Positions 53,413 through 63,171 of a stretch of 64,000 nt of DNA are shown here, in pieces. The notes beneath the pieces were generated by a model that did no database searches, was not told the DNA's origin, and worked only from the letters and a program-made list of their open reading frames with translations. A program made the position numbers and the translations under genes. Numbering within the stretch: position 1 is the first letter of the stretch; the number at the start of each line of letters is the position of its first letter. The stretch comes from JAQTTT01 sp041652755. Lineage in GTDB: Archaea > Nanobdellota > Nanobdellia > Tiddalikarchaeales > Tiddalikarchaeaceae. The stretch lies in NCBI GenBank assembly GCA_041652755.1, contig JBAZGS010000003.1, forward strand, positions 19,923 through 83,922, written 5' to 3'.

Positions 53413-53451
53413 AGGTAAGACTTTTTAAGTGCTACATTTTAAAATAAAACT

Positions 53452-54381
53452 ATGAAAATTTTAGTCACTGGCGGAGCCGGATTCTTAGGAAGCCACTTAT
53501 GCAAGAAATTCCTAGAAAAAAACTATGAAGTCATATGCTTAGACAATTTAGGGAGCGGAAGAAAAGAAAATATTGCTGAATTCATGAATAACTCTAAATT
53601 CAAATTTATACATGCAGATGTTACAAAAGATTTAAGCAAAATGGAAAAAGTTGACATAATCCTGCATTTTGCAAGCAGAGCAAGCCCTTATGATTACCAA
53701 GAAAATAGCTTTGAAACGATTGAAGCTAACACTAGTGGCACAATGAATTGCCTAGAAAAAGCAAAAAAAGACAATGCTGTAATTTTGTATGCAAGCACTA
53801 GCGAAATCTATGGCCAAGCCCAAATAATACCAACTCCTGAAAGTTACTTAGGGTATGTTAACAGTTTTGGCCCCAGAAGCTGCTATGATGAAAGCAAAAG
53901 ACTGGGGGAAACTTATTGCTATGAATATTTAAAAAAATTCAACGTTGATGCAAGAATTGTGAGAATATTTAACACTTATGGGCCTAAAATGAGATTTGAT
54001 GATGGCAGGGTTGTGACAAATTTTATAGACCAGGCAGTTAACAATAAACCTATTACTATTTTTGGAAAAGGCACTCAGACAAGATGCTTTTGCTATGTTG
54101 ATGATTTAATAAATGGTATCTACACTTTTGCAACAAAGCAAGGATTAAAAGGAGAAGTGATTAATTTAGGGAACACTGAAGAGCATACAATGATTGAACT
54201 TGCAGAAATTTTAATAAAATTAACAAAATCTAATTCAAAAATAATCTATTCAGAATTGCCTAAAGATGACCCTGTGAGAAGAGTGCCAGATATTTCTAAA
54301 GCAAAAAAACTGCTTAATTGGGAATTTAATTATTCTTTTGAAAATGGCTTAAAAAAATTTTTGGAGGAAATACAAAAATGA
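53452..54381 (+). CDS. UDP-glucuronate decarboxylase-like NAD-dependent epimerase/dehydratase
   Basis: A 309-residue extended SDR enzyme. The NAD loop T-G-G-A-G-F-L-G is at residues 6-13, S-T-S-E-I-Y-G near 120, catalytic C-Y-D-E-S-K (Y-x-x-x-K) near 148, and T-Q-T-R-C-F-C-Y-V-D-D near 220. The G-P-R-S-C-Y-D-E-S-K form favours UDP-xylose synthase (decarboxylating UDP-glucuronate) over dTDP-glucose dehydratase. The next gene overlaps its stop by 4 nt. Confidence 0.82.
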   Translation: MKILVTGGAGFLGSHLCKKFLEKNYEVICLDNLGSGRKENIAEFMNNSKFKFIHADVTKDLSKMEKVDIILHFASRASPYDYQENSFETIEANTSGTMNCLEKAKKDNAVILYASTSEIYGQAQIIPTPESYLGYVNSFGPRSCYDESKRLGETYCYEYLKKFNVDARIVRIFNTYGPKMRFDDGRVVTNFIDQAVNNKPITIFGKGTQTRCFCYVDDLINGIYTFATKQGLKGEVINLGNTEEHTMIELAEILIKLTKSNSKIIYSELPKDDPVRRVPDISKAKKLLNWEFNYSFENGLKKFLEEIQK

Positions 54382-55127
54382 TTGGCTTAATTCCAGCAGC
54401 AGGCTCAGGAACAAGAATGATGCCTTTTACTAGAGCAATCCCTAAAGAATTGTTTCATATAAAAAGAAAGGCAGTAATTGACCACGTAATAGAAACTCTT
54501 CATGATTATGCAAATATTGACAAAATATTCGTAGTAGTAGGAACGCATAAAGGCGCAATAATTGACCATGTGGGCGATGGAAGCATTCAAAATAAGGAAA
54601 AATTAAAAGTTGCTTATTTGTTTCAAGAAGAAAGAAAAGGGCTAGCTCATGCAATATATCAAGCAAAGCAATTCATAGATGAAGATTTTATTGTGCACGC
54701 TGGCGACACATTCATTCACCCAAAAGATGAAATAAAGGAAGCTATAAAAAAATTTGAAGAAAAAAAGCCCTTTGCAGTAATATTAGCAAAAGAAGTTGAT
54801 GACCCTACAAAATATGGAATATTAAAAGTTGATGAAAAGGGCTATCTGATTGATGCTGTTGAGAAGCCAACAATGGCGCAGGCAGAGTCATTCAAAACAA
54901 AGAATGGAAAATATTTATGCATTTCGCCAATATACTTATTTAGAAAAGAAATATTTGATTATATTGAAAAAACTCCTATTGGCGCAAAGAATGAATACCA
55001 AATAACTGATTCAATAAAATTAGCGCTAAAAGATGGCAAAAAAATAATAATACATAATCTTAAGGGCTACTCCTTTGATATTGGCAATTGGGAAGATGCA
55101 GAAAATGCACAGGAAAAGATTAAATAA
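54378..55127 (+). CDS. Sugar-1-phosphate nucleotidyltransferase (copy A)
   Basis: The 249-residue GalU/RfbA-type enzyme has the loop P-A-A-G-S-G-T-R-M, the acceptor segment P-K-E-L-F and a G-D metal site (H-A-G-D). Its first bases are nearly identical to those of the next gene, a tandem duplicate. It overlaps the epimerase stop (ATGA). Probably UTP or dTTP glucose-1-phosphate transfer. Confidence 0.85.
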   Translation: MIGLIPAAGSGTRMMPFTRAIPKELFHIKRKAVIDHVIETLHDYANIDKIFVVVGTHKGAIIDHVGDGSIQNKEKLKVAYLFQEERKGLAHAIYQAKQFIDEDFIVHAGDTFIHPKDEIKEAIKKFEEKKPFAVILAKEVDDPTKYGILKVDEKGYLIDAVEKPTMAQAESFKTKNGKYLCISPIYLFRKEIFDYIEKTPIGAKNEYQITDSIKLALKDGKKIIIHNLKGYSFDIGNWEDAENAQEKIK

Positions 55128-55148
55128 AGAGATGTTTTAATAATTATT

Positions 55149-55892
55149 ATGATTGGCTTAATTCCAGCAGCAGGCTCAGGAACAAGAATGTACCCTTTCA
55201 CTAGGGCTAATCCAAAAGAATTGTTTCCTATAAAACGAAAAGCAGTAATAGACCATGTAATAGAAACAATGCATTCTTATGGAAAAATAGACAAAATCTT
55301 CGTTGTTGTTGGAACTCATAAAGGAGCAATAATAGACCATTTAGGGAATGGAACTGATTTAAAAAAAGGCAATCTGAATCTTGCTTACTTATTTCAAGAA
55401 GAGCTGAAAGGACTAGCTCATGCAATATATCAAGGAAAAGCTTGGATTAATGAAGACTTTTTAGTTCATGTTGGAGATGCTTTTATTGAGCCAAAAGATG
55501 AAATAATAAAAGCAATCAAACTTCATAGCAAAGAAAAGCCATTTGCAACAATTCTTGCAAGGGAAATTGCTGACCCAACAAAGTATGGGATACTAAAAAT
55601 TGATAATAATAATAATCTTATTGATTCTATTGAAAAGCCAACACTTAGTCAAGCAGAGGCATTCAAAGTAAAAAACGGAAAATATTTGGTTAATTTGGGA
55701 ATCTACATTTTTAGCCCTAAATTTTTTGAATATTTTGAAAAAACGCCTGTTGGAGTAAAAAATGAATACCAAGTTCCTGACGTTCTGAAAACTGCATTAA
55801 AAAATGGAGAAAAAATCAAAATAGTGACAATAAAAGGAAAATACCTAGATTTGGGCAACTGGGAAGACGCAGAGAAAGCTTGGAAAAATTAA
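55149..55892 (+). CDS. Sugar-1-phosphate nucleotidyltransferase (copy B)
   Basis: A 247-residue tandem paralogue of the preceding gene, sharing the P-A-A-G-S-G-T-R-M loop, T-R-A-x-P-K-E-L-F, V-V-G-T-H-K-G-A-I-I-D-H and V-G-D metal site. The two differ in the 150-220 region, which contacts the sugar, so they may have different acceptors. It is 21 nt downstream with little RBS. Confidence 0.85.
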   Translation: MIGLIPAAGSGTRMYPFTRANPKELFPIKRKAVIDHVIETMHSYGKIDKIFVVVGTHKGAIIDHLGNGTDLKKGNLNLAYLFQEELKGLAHAIYQGKAWINEDFLVHVGDAFIEPKDEIIKAIKLHSKEKPFATILAREIADPTKYGILKIDNNNNLIDSIEKPTLSQAEAFKVKNGKYLVNLGIYIFSPKFFEYFEKTPVGVKNEYQVPDVLKTALKNGEKIKIVTIKGKYLDLGNWEDAEKAWKN

Positions 55893-55924
55893 GTATTTAA
55901 ATAACAATCCCATATAAATAATTC

Positions 55925-57715
55925 ATGTGCGGAATTAATGGATTTAATTTTTCTAATAACAAAATAATAAATAATATGAATTTATCCTTAAAGCACAGAG
56001 GACCTAATGGAAAAGGAATATATGTTGATAAAAATGTTAGTTTAGGACAAGTTAGACTTTCGATACTTGATTTATCAAATGCTGGAAAGCAACCAATGAA
56101 TTATAAACATAAAAATATTGAATTAGAGATAGTTTTTAATGGAGAAATATATAATTATGTTGAAATTAAGGATGAACTTTTAAAAAAAGGATATTTATTT
56201 AAATCAAACTCGGACACGGAAGTAATAACTGCTGCATATATTGAATACGGAGAAGATTGTGTTAAAAAGTTTAATGGTATGTGGGCTTTTGTTATTTATG
56301 ATAAAAATAAAAAATTGCTTTTCTGTTCAAGAGACAGATTTGGAGTAAAACCTTTTTATTATTATTTTAAAGATAAAAAATTTATATTTAGCTCCGAATT
56401 AAAAGGAATTTTGGAACATAAACAATGCAATATAAATAGATTCGAAAATATAAATAAAAAAGCTTTGGATTTGTATTTCACTTTGGGGTTTATTCCTTCA
56501 CCTTACACAATATACAATTCAGTTTTCAAACTTTCCCAAGGAAATAATCTCATATTTGATATAAAAAAAAATAATATTGTTATAAAAAAATTTTATGATT
56601 TGCCAAAATATAAACCTATAAAAAATAAAAATCAATTATTAAATGAGGGAAAAAGTCTTCTTGAAAATGCTGTTAAAATAAGAATGAGATCTGATGTTCC
56701 TATTGGAGCATTTTTAAGTGGAGGATTAGATTCTAGTTCAGTTGTAGGTTTAATGAGAAATTTTACAGAACTAAAAAAATTAAACACTTTTTCAATTGGA
56801 TTTGAAAATGAGTTTGATGAAACAAAATATATCAATATTGTAAAAAATTTTTACAAAACAAAACATCATAATTATAGTTTTAAAAACAATGATTTTGAAA
56901 AATGGATTGATAAATTTACATTTCATTTTGATGAACCTTTTGCGGATTATTCTTTGTTTCCCACTTTTCAAGTTTCAGAACTTGCCAAGAAAAAAGTTAC
57001 TGTTGTTTTAAGCGGAGATGGCGGAGATGAAATATTTGGAGGTTATAATATATATAAAGCTCCGTTAATTATTAATTTATTAAAAATTATTCCTATTAAT
57101 TTAAGAAAAAAGCTTGAAAAAATTATTAATATAAAAAAAATAAAGAATATGATTCAAAAATCAATCGAAAAAAAGGAAGATTTTTACAGCAACAAATTTG
57201 ATAATGAAAATTACATGTATTGGACTTCAAAAAATTTAAGATACTGCTTAAAAAAAGCAGATAATAATCTTGTTGAAGCATTAAGAATATATGATATTTT
57301 ATTTAATACTTTAGGGGACAATTATTGTACAAAGGTTGACAGAGCTTCTATGGCTTATGCAATTGAAGTCAGAAGCCCTTTTTTAGATTATAGACTTATT
57401 GAATATAGCCAAAAAATACCCTCTAGATTAAAAGTTAATTTCAATCAGACAAAAATCTTTATGAGAGAACTCGTAAAAGATATTGTTCCAAAAGAAATTA
57501 TAAATTTAAAAAAACACGGATTTGGAGCACCAATATCTTATTGGTTTAAAAATTTAAAATTTGATTCAAAATCAGAAAAAGAACTTAAAAGTATTAAAAA
57601 AATAAGTAAATATTGGTATACTTTTTTTAAAAATACTGAAAATAATGAAGAATTAAACATTAGACTTTTCTTTTTTAATAAATGGGGTAAAAAATGGATA
57701 AAAAAGTATTTTTAA
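55925..57715 (+). CDS. asnB: Asparagine synthase (glutamine-hydrolysing)
   Basis: The 596-residue protein begins MCGING, so Cys2 is the class II glutaminase nucleophile after Met removal, and R-G-P-N-G follows. The synthetase half has the pyrophosphate loop S-G-G-L-D-S-S. Within glycan clusters such enzymes often amidate sugar acids instead of Asp; which applies here cannot be told. The start of a more A-rich block of DNA coincides with this gene. Confidence 0.9.
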   Translation: MCGINGFNFSNNKIINNMNLSLKHRGPNGKGIYVDKNVSLGQVRLSILDLSNAGKQPMNYKHKNIELEIVFNGEIYNYVEIKDELLKKGYLFKSNSDTEVITAAYIEYGEDCVKKFNGMWAFVIYDKNKKLLFCSRDRFGVKPFYYYFKDKKFIFSSELKGILEHKQCNINRFENINKKALDLYFTLGFIPSPYTIYNSVFKLSQGNNLIFDIKKNNIVIKKFYDLPKYKPIKNKNQLLNEGKSLLENAVKIRMRSDVPIGAFLSGGLDSSSVVGLMRNFTELKKLNTFSIGFENEFDETKYINIVKNFYKTKHHNYSFKNNDFEKWIDKFTFHFDEPFADYSLFPTFQVSELAKKKVTVVLSGDGGDEIFGGYNIYKAPLIINLLKIIPINLRKKLEKIINIKKIKNMIQKSIEKKEDFYSNKFDNENYMYWTSKNLRYCLKKADNNLVEALRIYDILFNTLGDNYCTKVDRASMAYAIEVRSPFLDYRLIEYSQKIPSRLKVNFNQTKIFMRELVKDIVPKEIINLKKHGFGAPISYWFKNLKFDSKSEKELKSIKKISKYWYTFFKNTENNEELNIRLFFFNKWGKKWIKKYF

Positions 57716-57779
57716 AAAGAAAAAGATTTAAAAATATTGAATTTAGCTTTATAATTAATTCATAATAAAGGAAAAGCTA

Positions 57780-59183
57780 ATGGTAAAAAATATTAAAATT
57801 TTGTTTGTAAACATTGTTAATACTAAAAATGATAATGAAATTATTTATCCCCCTTTAGGATTAGCTTATCTTGTGTCTTACGCTAAAAAATATTTAAAAA
57901 ATAAAAATGTGATATTTAAGGTTATAAGCAATAATTATGAAGAAAATATTAAACAAATTAAACCCGACATTATTGGATTAACATGCGTTTCACAAAATTA
58001 TGAAAAAGCAAAAAACATTGCAAAGTTTTCAAAAGAAAATTCTTCAGCATTAATACTTATAGGTGGAAGCCATATATCTTTGTGTCCTACTTCTCTTGAT
58101 AAAAATATGGATATAGGTGTGCTTGGTGAAGGAGAAGAAACATTTACTAAACTAATTGATTTATTTATAAAAAAAAAGAAAAAAATACTTGTCGAGGATT
58201 TAGCAAAAATTCAGGGTATAATCTATTGGAATAAAAATAATATAATTTTTACAAAAAAAAGAGATTTTATCATGCAGCTTGATAAAATACCTTTTCCTGA
58301 CAGAAGCTTATTTAAAATTAATCCCAATGATGCATATATGTTTTCTTCAAGAGGATGCCCATATAATTGTATATTCTGTGCAGCTTCAAAATTATGGAAA
58401 AATATAAGATTTCATTCAGCAGAATATGTTGTTAATGAAATTAAAGAATTAATAACTAAATATAAAGTTAAAAATATTAAATTTCATGATGATTTATTTA
58501 TAGCAAATAAAGCTAGAATTAAAGAAATTGCAAGGCTTATGAAAAAAGAAAAATTAACTGGTAAGGTTGAATTTGATGTTTCAGCAAGGGCAAATTTAAT
58601 TACTGATGAATTATGTATTTTATTAAAAAAAATGAATGTAAAAAGTATATTTATGGGTCTTGAATCGGGTTCACCCAAAATTTTAAAATATTTAAAAGGT
58701 GATTCTGTAAGTATACAAGATAATATTAGGGCAATTAAAACAATCAAAAAACACGGATTTAAGTGTACAGGATCTTTTATTATAGGAACACCTTTGGATA
58801 CAAAAGAAACAATATTAGATACATTAAGGTTCATAAAAAAAGTTAAGCTTGATAATTTTGATGTTTTTGTTTTGATACCTATGCCTGGCACATCCATGTG
58901 GGATTATGCACAAAAAAATGGCTTAATAACTACAAATTTAGAAAAATTTGATTGGCTTAGTTTAGATGAAGATTATAAAAAGTCTCATAAACGCAATATT
59001 CATCTTGCTAAAAATTTAACTCCTAAAGAACTATATTCTCTTTTTTTAAAATTTAATTTTGAAAAAAACAAAATGGTTTTTTTTAATAGATTAAAAAGAG
59101 TTATAAGAAACCCTATGAGATTAATTAATTATATTAAAAGAAAGTTATTCAAGAATAATATTACTTTTAGTAAATGGACTTAA
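57780..59183 (+). CDS. B12-binding-domain radical SAM protein
   Basis: The 467-residue protein has an N-terminal cobalamin-binding-like Rossmann domain (P-P-L-G-L-A-Y-L, G-L-T-C-V-S, then G-G-S-H) that lacks the D-x-H-x-x-G histidine, as is common in the BchE-like class. A radical SAM cluster motif R-G-C-P-Y-N-C-I-F-C follows near 193-202. Such enzymes methylate or rearrange carbon skeletons. In a glycan region a modified sugar or lipid is plausible. RBS AAAGG precedes the start. Confidence 0.85.
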   Translation: MVKNIKILFVNIVNTKNDNEIIYPPLGLAYLVSYAKKYLKNKNVIFKVISNNYEENIKQIKPDIIGLTCVSQNYEKAKNIAKFSKENSSALILIGGSHISLCPTSLDKNMDIGVLGEGEETFTKLIDLFIKKKKKILVEDLAKIQGIIYWNKNNIIFTKKRDFIMQLDKIPFPDRSLFKINPNDAYMFSSRGCPYNCIFCAASKLWKNIRFHSAEYVVNEIKELITKYKVKNIKFHDDLFIANKARIKEIARLMKKEKLTGKVEFDVSARANLITDELCILLKKMNVKSIFMGLESGSPKILKYLKGDSVSIQDNIRAIKTIKKHGFKCTGSFIIGTPLDTKETILDTLRFIKKVKLDNFDVFVLIPMPGTSMWDYAQKNGLITTNLEKFDWLSLDEDYKKSHKRNIHLAKNLTPKELYSLFLKFNFEKNKMVFFNRLKRVIRNPMRLINYIKRKLFKNNITFSKWT

Positions 59184-59207
59184 TCTAAAGATTGTAAATA
59201 AAAAAAA

Positions 59208-60095
59208 ATGAATATTATGGGAAAAAAAGTAAGTATAATAATGATAGGAAAAGAATTTGATAATGGAGTTCTAACTACCATTAAATACTGGAAGAACCAA
59301 TCATATAAAAATAAGGAATTAATTTTTGTAATTCCTGAGGATAATTTAAAAATAAATGGTGTTAAAATAATAAAAGATCCAAAAAAAGGCCCAAGTTATG
59401 CTAGGAATATTGGAGTAAAAAATTCTACAGGTCAAATAATTATTTTTAGTGATTCTGATAAAAATAGGACATTTATTAATGAAAAAGATTTTATAAAACA
59501 AATTATGGAAATATTTAACAAAAAAGATGTTGATTATGTTTTTGCAGATTATTTACCTTATTTAAACAAAAATATTTTTAGAAATAGTATAAATATAAAA
59601 GATTTTGGTTCAAGGAGTTCTGCAGTAAAACATTTACCTGAAGCTTATAGTAAAAAAATTTTAGGAAATACTCCATTTAATGATAAACTTGAATATGGTG
59701 AAGACAAATTCTTATTTGAAAAGGTCAAAAAAAGGTCAAAAAAATATGGAAGTATAAAAATGCCTATACTTAAAGATTCATGCTTAATTGATATTTCCTC
59801 TTTTATTTCAAGATACAAATGGTATGGAAAAACTATAAAAAAATATATGAAAGAAAAAAAAGATTATAAACCTATTATAAATATATTATTTGGATTTGTT
59901 TTTATTGCATCATTTTTTGTTAATCTTTGGATAATTCCAATTTCTTTTGTATTATTTGTTTATTATAAACAAAGAAAAATATTAAAATATTGTATAAAAA
60001 AAAAGGCTTTTATTTCGTTTCTGGTTAGTCCTTTTATTTCAATAATATCTTATTTAATAATAGCAATCTTTTTTATACAAAGTCTTTTTATTTGA
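59208..60095 (+). CDS. Family 2 glycosyltransferase with C-terminal membrane helices
   Basis: A 295-residue GT-A protein. It starts with V-S-I-I-M-I-G, has the metal-binding S-D-S-D near 83-86 after A-R-N-I-G-V, a late E-D-K-F-L-F catalytic candidate and two or three C-terminal hydrophobic helices. Met4 at 59217 is an alternative start. It would add a sugar from an NDP donor to a lipid-linked acceptor at the inner face. Confidence 0.8.
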   Translation: MNIMGKKVSIIMIGKEFDNGVLTTIKYWKNQSYKNKELIFVIPEDNLKINGVKIIKDPKKGPSYARNIGVKNSTGQIIIFSDSDKNRTFINEKDFIKQIMEIFNKKDVDYVFADYLPYLNKNIFRNSINIKDFGSRSSAVKHLPEAYSKKILGNTPFNDKLEYGEDKFLFEKVKKRSKKYGSIKMPILKDSCLIDISSFISRYKWYGKTIKKYMKEKKDYKPIINILFGFVFIASFFVNLWIIPISFVLFVYYKQRKILKYCIKKKAFISFLVSPFISIISYLIIAIFFIQSLFI

Positions 60096-60099
60096 ATAT

Positions 60100-61206
60100 A
60101 TGAAAATATTACATTTTGCATGGGATACACCCATTCCTGGAGCAGGAGGAAGCACTCATGAATGGAATATTTCATATGCTTTTAAAAAATTAGGAAATGA
60201 TGTTGTTTTAGTATGTGATAGAGGGAATGAAAAAGAAAAAAACAATATTATTAATGGAATTAAAATAAAAAGATTTTCTTGGAGAAATAAAAAATTAAAA
60301 CATTTTTTTCTTTTTTTTGGAGGTTTTATTAAATCCTTAATAGAAATCAAAAAAAATAATCCTAATATTATATATGAAAGATATAGAATACTTGGAGGAC
60401 AAGGAATAATGATAGGAAAACTTTTTGGTAAAAAAACTATTTTAGAAGTTAATGATCCAACAATTGATGCACCATTTATTGAAGGAAAAATAGGATTATT
60501 TAAAAAACTTCTTGCAAGTATTTGGGAAAGAATTGTTTTTAGTAATTGTGATGAAATTATTAGCCACAGTAAAATAATGGTTAAAAGAGCAAATTTAAAA
60601 AAAGTTAAAATAATCACAAATGGAGTAAATGTTGAGGTTTTTAATCCCAAAAAGTTCAGTAGAAACAAATGGAAAAACAAATATGTTTGTCTTTTTGTTG
60701 GAACTTTTTGTAAATGGCAAGGCCTTAAAGCAATGATTAAAACTGCAAATATTTTAAAAAAAGAAAAAAAAATACTTTTTGTGTTTGTGGGAGCAAAGGG
60801 TAAAAATACAAAAAATTCTATTTTTTTAGGAAAAATAGATTACAAAAAAATACCTGAAATAATAAGTCAAAGTGATTTATGTATATATATCCCAGATACT
60901 GAAAATTATTTACCTATGAAAAAATTAGGATTTTATTTTTCTCCCTTAAAATTGTTCGAATATATGAGTATGGCTAAGCCAATTATAGTAAGTGATGTTG
61001 AAAATTTAAATATTCTGGTAAAAAACAGAATTAATGGGTTTAGAATAAACCCAAATGATTCGAAAAGTTTGGCTGAAAAAATAATTTTTTTAAAAAATAA
61101 CAAAAAATTATCAGAATCAATGGGAAAAAATAACAGGAATGAATGTATAAAAAAATATAATTGGATAATAATTGCTAAAAAAATAGTTGATGGGCTGAAA
61201 AAATGA
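60100..61206 (+). CDS. Family 4 glycosyltransferase (1)
   Basis: A 368-residue GT-B protein. Its N-terminal half has G-A-G-G-S-T-H-E-W, and the C-terminal donor domain shows the V-G-T-F segment and the K-L-F-E-Y-M-S-M-A-K-P-I-I-V-S-D donor loop. The first acidic residue of the E-x7-E motif is replaced by Pro-Leu-Lys context. It probably retains configuration using an NDP-sugar. It overlaps the next gene (ATGA) by 4 nt. Confidence 0.85.
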   Translation: MKILHFAWDTPIPGAGGSTHEWNISYAFKKLGNDVVLVCDRGNEKEKNNIINGIKIKRFSWRNKKLKHFFLFFGGFIKSLIEIKKNNPNIIYERYRILGGQGIMIGKLFGKKTILEVNDPTIDAPFIEGKIGLFKKLLASIWERIVFSNCDEIISHSKIMVKRANLKKVKIITNGVNVEVFNPKKFSRNKWKNKYVCLFVGTFCKWQGLKAMIKTANILKKEKKILFVFVGAKGKNTKNSIFLGKIDYKKIPEIISQSDLCIYIPDTENYLPMKKLGFYFSPLKLFEYMSMAKPIIVSDVENLNILVKNRINGFRINPNDSKSLAEKIIFLKNNKKLSESMGKNNRNECIKKYNWIIIAKKIVDGLKK

Positions 61207-62267
61207 AAAAAATTAATTTTGTTTCAAGAAACTATTTTCCTGATAGCCCCGGGGGTGCTGAGAAAGTTTTTTATGAAATATATAAGAAAGCAAACAAAGA
61301 TTTTGATTGTAAAATTATAAGTAGTTATTATGATAAATCCTTTTTTCCAAAAAAATCCAGCATTTTCAGCAAATTAAAAACAAATAATAAGATTTTGAAT
61401 TACTTATATTACCTCAAAAATATGAGTTTAAAGGCAAATTTTGGATGTGATTTAGTGCATGCAAATAATATTGAATGCTTAAGATTGACCAAAAAACCTT
61501 TCGTATTGACAATTCATCATGTTGGGCATTTTATTGATGAAAATATCAGGCATCAATCTTGGTTTAATAAGTTAATGGCTAAAATTTTGGTTTGGCAAGC
61601 AAATAATGCTTCAATTATTACAACTGTCAGTGAAAATACTAAAAAAGATTTAATTAAAATGGGGGTTAAAAATAAAATAGTTGTAATACCTAATGGTATT
61701 GATTTAAATGAATTTAAAACCCTTAAAAATAAAAATAATAAAAAATTCATAATTAGTCATGTTTCTAGAATCAGCCCTGAAAAAGGGCAGGATTTTACAA
61801 TAAAATGTTTTGAAAAATTGCCAAACATTATCAAAGAAAAATGCGAGCTGAGAATAATTGGTCACATAAGTAATATTAATTATTTTAGTTCTCTTAAAAA
61901 AGATAAAATAAAATATTTTACAAATCTTTCAAATCAAGAGTATTCTGAAAGAATAGCTGAAAGTGATTTAGTTGTTTTTCCAACATTTATGGCAGAAGGT
62001 TTTGGATTAGTTGTTTTGGAAGCAATGGCTTGTGGAATTCCTATATTAGCCTCTGACCAGCCAGCAATTAGAGAAGCTGGCGGAAAAATTTGCCAGTATT
62101 TTAAGCAAGGAGACAGTTCAGAATTTATCAAAAAACTGATTAAATTATATAAAAGCAAAAAATTAAGAATTGGTTTATCTGCCCAAGGATTAAAATGGGT
62201 TAAAAAATTTAGTTGGGATAAAGTATATAAAGAATATAAAAAAGTATACTTAGAGATGCTAAAATGA
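61203..62267 (+). CDS. Family 4 glycosyltransferase (2)
   Basis: A 354-residue GT-B enzyme with the acceptor-site P-G-G-A-E-K near the N-terminus, the R-I-S-P-E-K-G-Q-D segment of the donor domain and a complete E-x7-E (A-E-G-F-G-L-V-V-L-E) with G-I-P-I-L-A-S-D. It overlaps both neighbours by 4 nt, so it is translated as a block with the preceding and following glycosyltransferases. Confidence 0.9.
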   Translation: MKKINFVSRNYFPDSPGGAEKVFYEIYKKANKDFDCKIISSYYDKSFFPKKSSIFSKLKTNNKILNYLYYLKNMSLKANFGCDLVHANNIECLRLTKKPFVLTIHHVGHFIDENIRHQSWFNKLMAKILVWQANNASIITTVSENTKKDLIKMGVKNKIVVIPNGIDLNEFKTLKNKNNKKFIISHVSRISPEKGQDFTIKCFEKLPNIIKEKCELRIIGHISNINYFSSLKKDKIKYFTNLSNQEYSERIAESDLVVFPTFMAEGFGLVVLEAMACGIPILASDQPAIREAGGKICQYFKQGDSSEFIKKLIKLYKSKKLRIGLSAQGLKWVKKFSWDKVYKEYKKVYLEMLK

Positions 62268-63163
62268 AACTATCAATTATTATACCCTCTTATGGCAGAG
62301 CAAAAGTATTGGATGATTGCTTAAATTCAATTAATAAAATAAAAAATGAATTAAAAAATTATGAAATAATAGTTGTGAATAATAATAATGACTTAACTAT
62401 TGAAAAAGAAACCAGTAAATTTTGCAAGAAATATGATTTAAATATTATTGAAATAACTCCACATAAAGGTGTTGGAAGTATTGGTGCAAGAAACTTGGGG
62501 ATTAAAAAATCTAGAGGAGATATATTGATTTTTTTTGATGATGATACCCTTATTCAGAAAAATTATTTTTTTGAATTGATTAAAACTTATAAAGATAAAC
62601 ATGTTGGGGCTGTTGGAGGTGCTGAAATAAAAGAGCAAAAAGATTCAATATTTCATAAAATATTGTTTAAATTTAGAAAAACAGGAGATGTCACTTGGAG
62701 CGGAGAAATAATCTCAAATTTTTCTCCAAATATAAAAAATTCTCTTAAAGTGAAGCATTTGCATGGCTCAAATTTTAGCATAAGAAGAGATATTATAAAA
62801 AAAATTGGATTAATGGATGAAAAAATGATGGGACATTACAGGGATGAAACTGAATTTATATACAGGGTTTATGAACTAGGATATGATGTGATTTTTAACC
62901 CTGAATGCAGGGTAATACACACTGCAACAAATGTTGGGGGAAATATCAGCCCTGACAAAAAAAAGGAGTGGGCGTATTGGTATCACAGAAACACTTCATA
63001 TTTTTTTTTCAAGCATTTGTATAAGGCTAATAAATTAAAATTGTTTTGTTATTTAATTAGAGAATTTTTCAATTCAATTATAAGAACTATTATTTACAAA
63101 AATCCCTATTACATTACTCAAATATCCCAAATAAGAGTTAATTATTTAAATTTAAAACAATAA
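62264..63163 (+). CDS. Family 2 glycosyltransferase (rhamnosyl type fold)
   Basis: A 299-residue GT-A enzyme beginning L-S-I-I-I-P-S-Y-G-R. It has the D-D-D metal site (F-F-D-D-D-T), a later G-S-N-F-S-I-R-R segment, and D-E-T-E-F catalytic acidic residues near 205. The C-terminal third is amphipathic, suggesting membrane association. It starts on the ATGA of the previous gene. Confidence 0.87.
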   Translation: MKLSIIIPSYGRAKVLDDCLNSINKIKNELKNYEIIVVNNNNDLTIEKETSKFCKKYDLNIIEITPHKGVGSIGARNLGIKKSRGDILIFFDDDTLIQKNYFFELIKTYKDKHVGAVGGAEIKEQKDSIFHKILFKFRKTGDVTWSGEIISNFSPNIKNSLKVKHLHGSNFSIRRDIIKKIGLMDEKMMGHYRDETEFIYRVYELGYDVIFNPECRVIHTATNVGGNISPDKKKEWAYWYHRNTSYFFFKHLYKANKLKLFCYLIREFFNSIIRTIIYKNPYYITQISQIRVNYLNLKQ

Positions 63164-63171
63164 GATACCTT

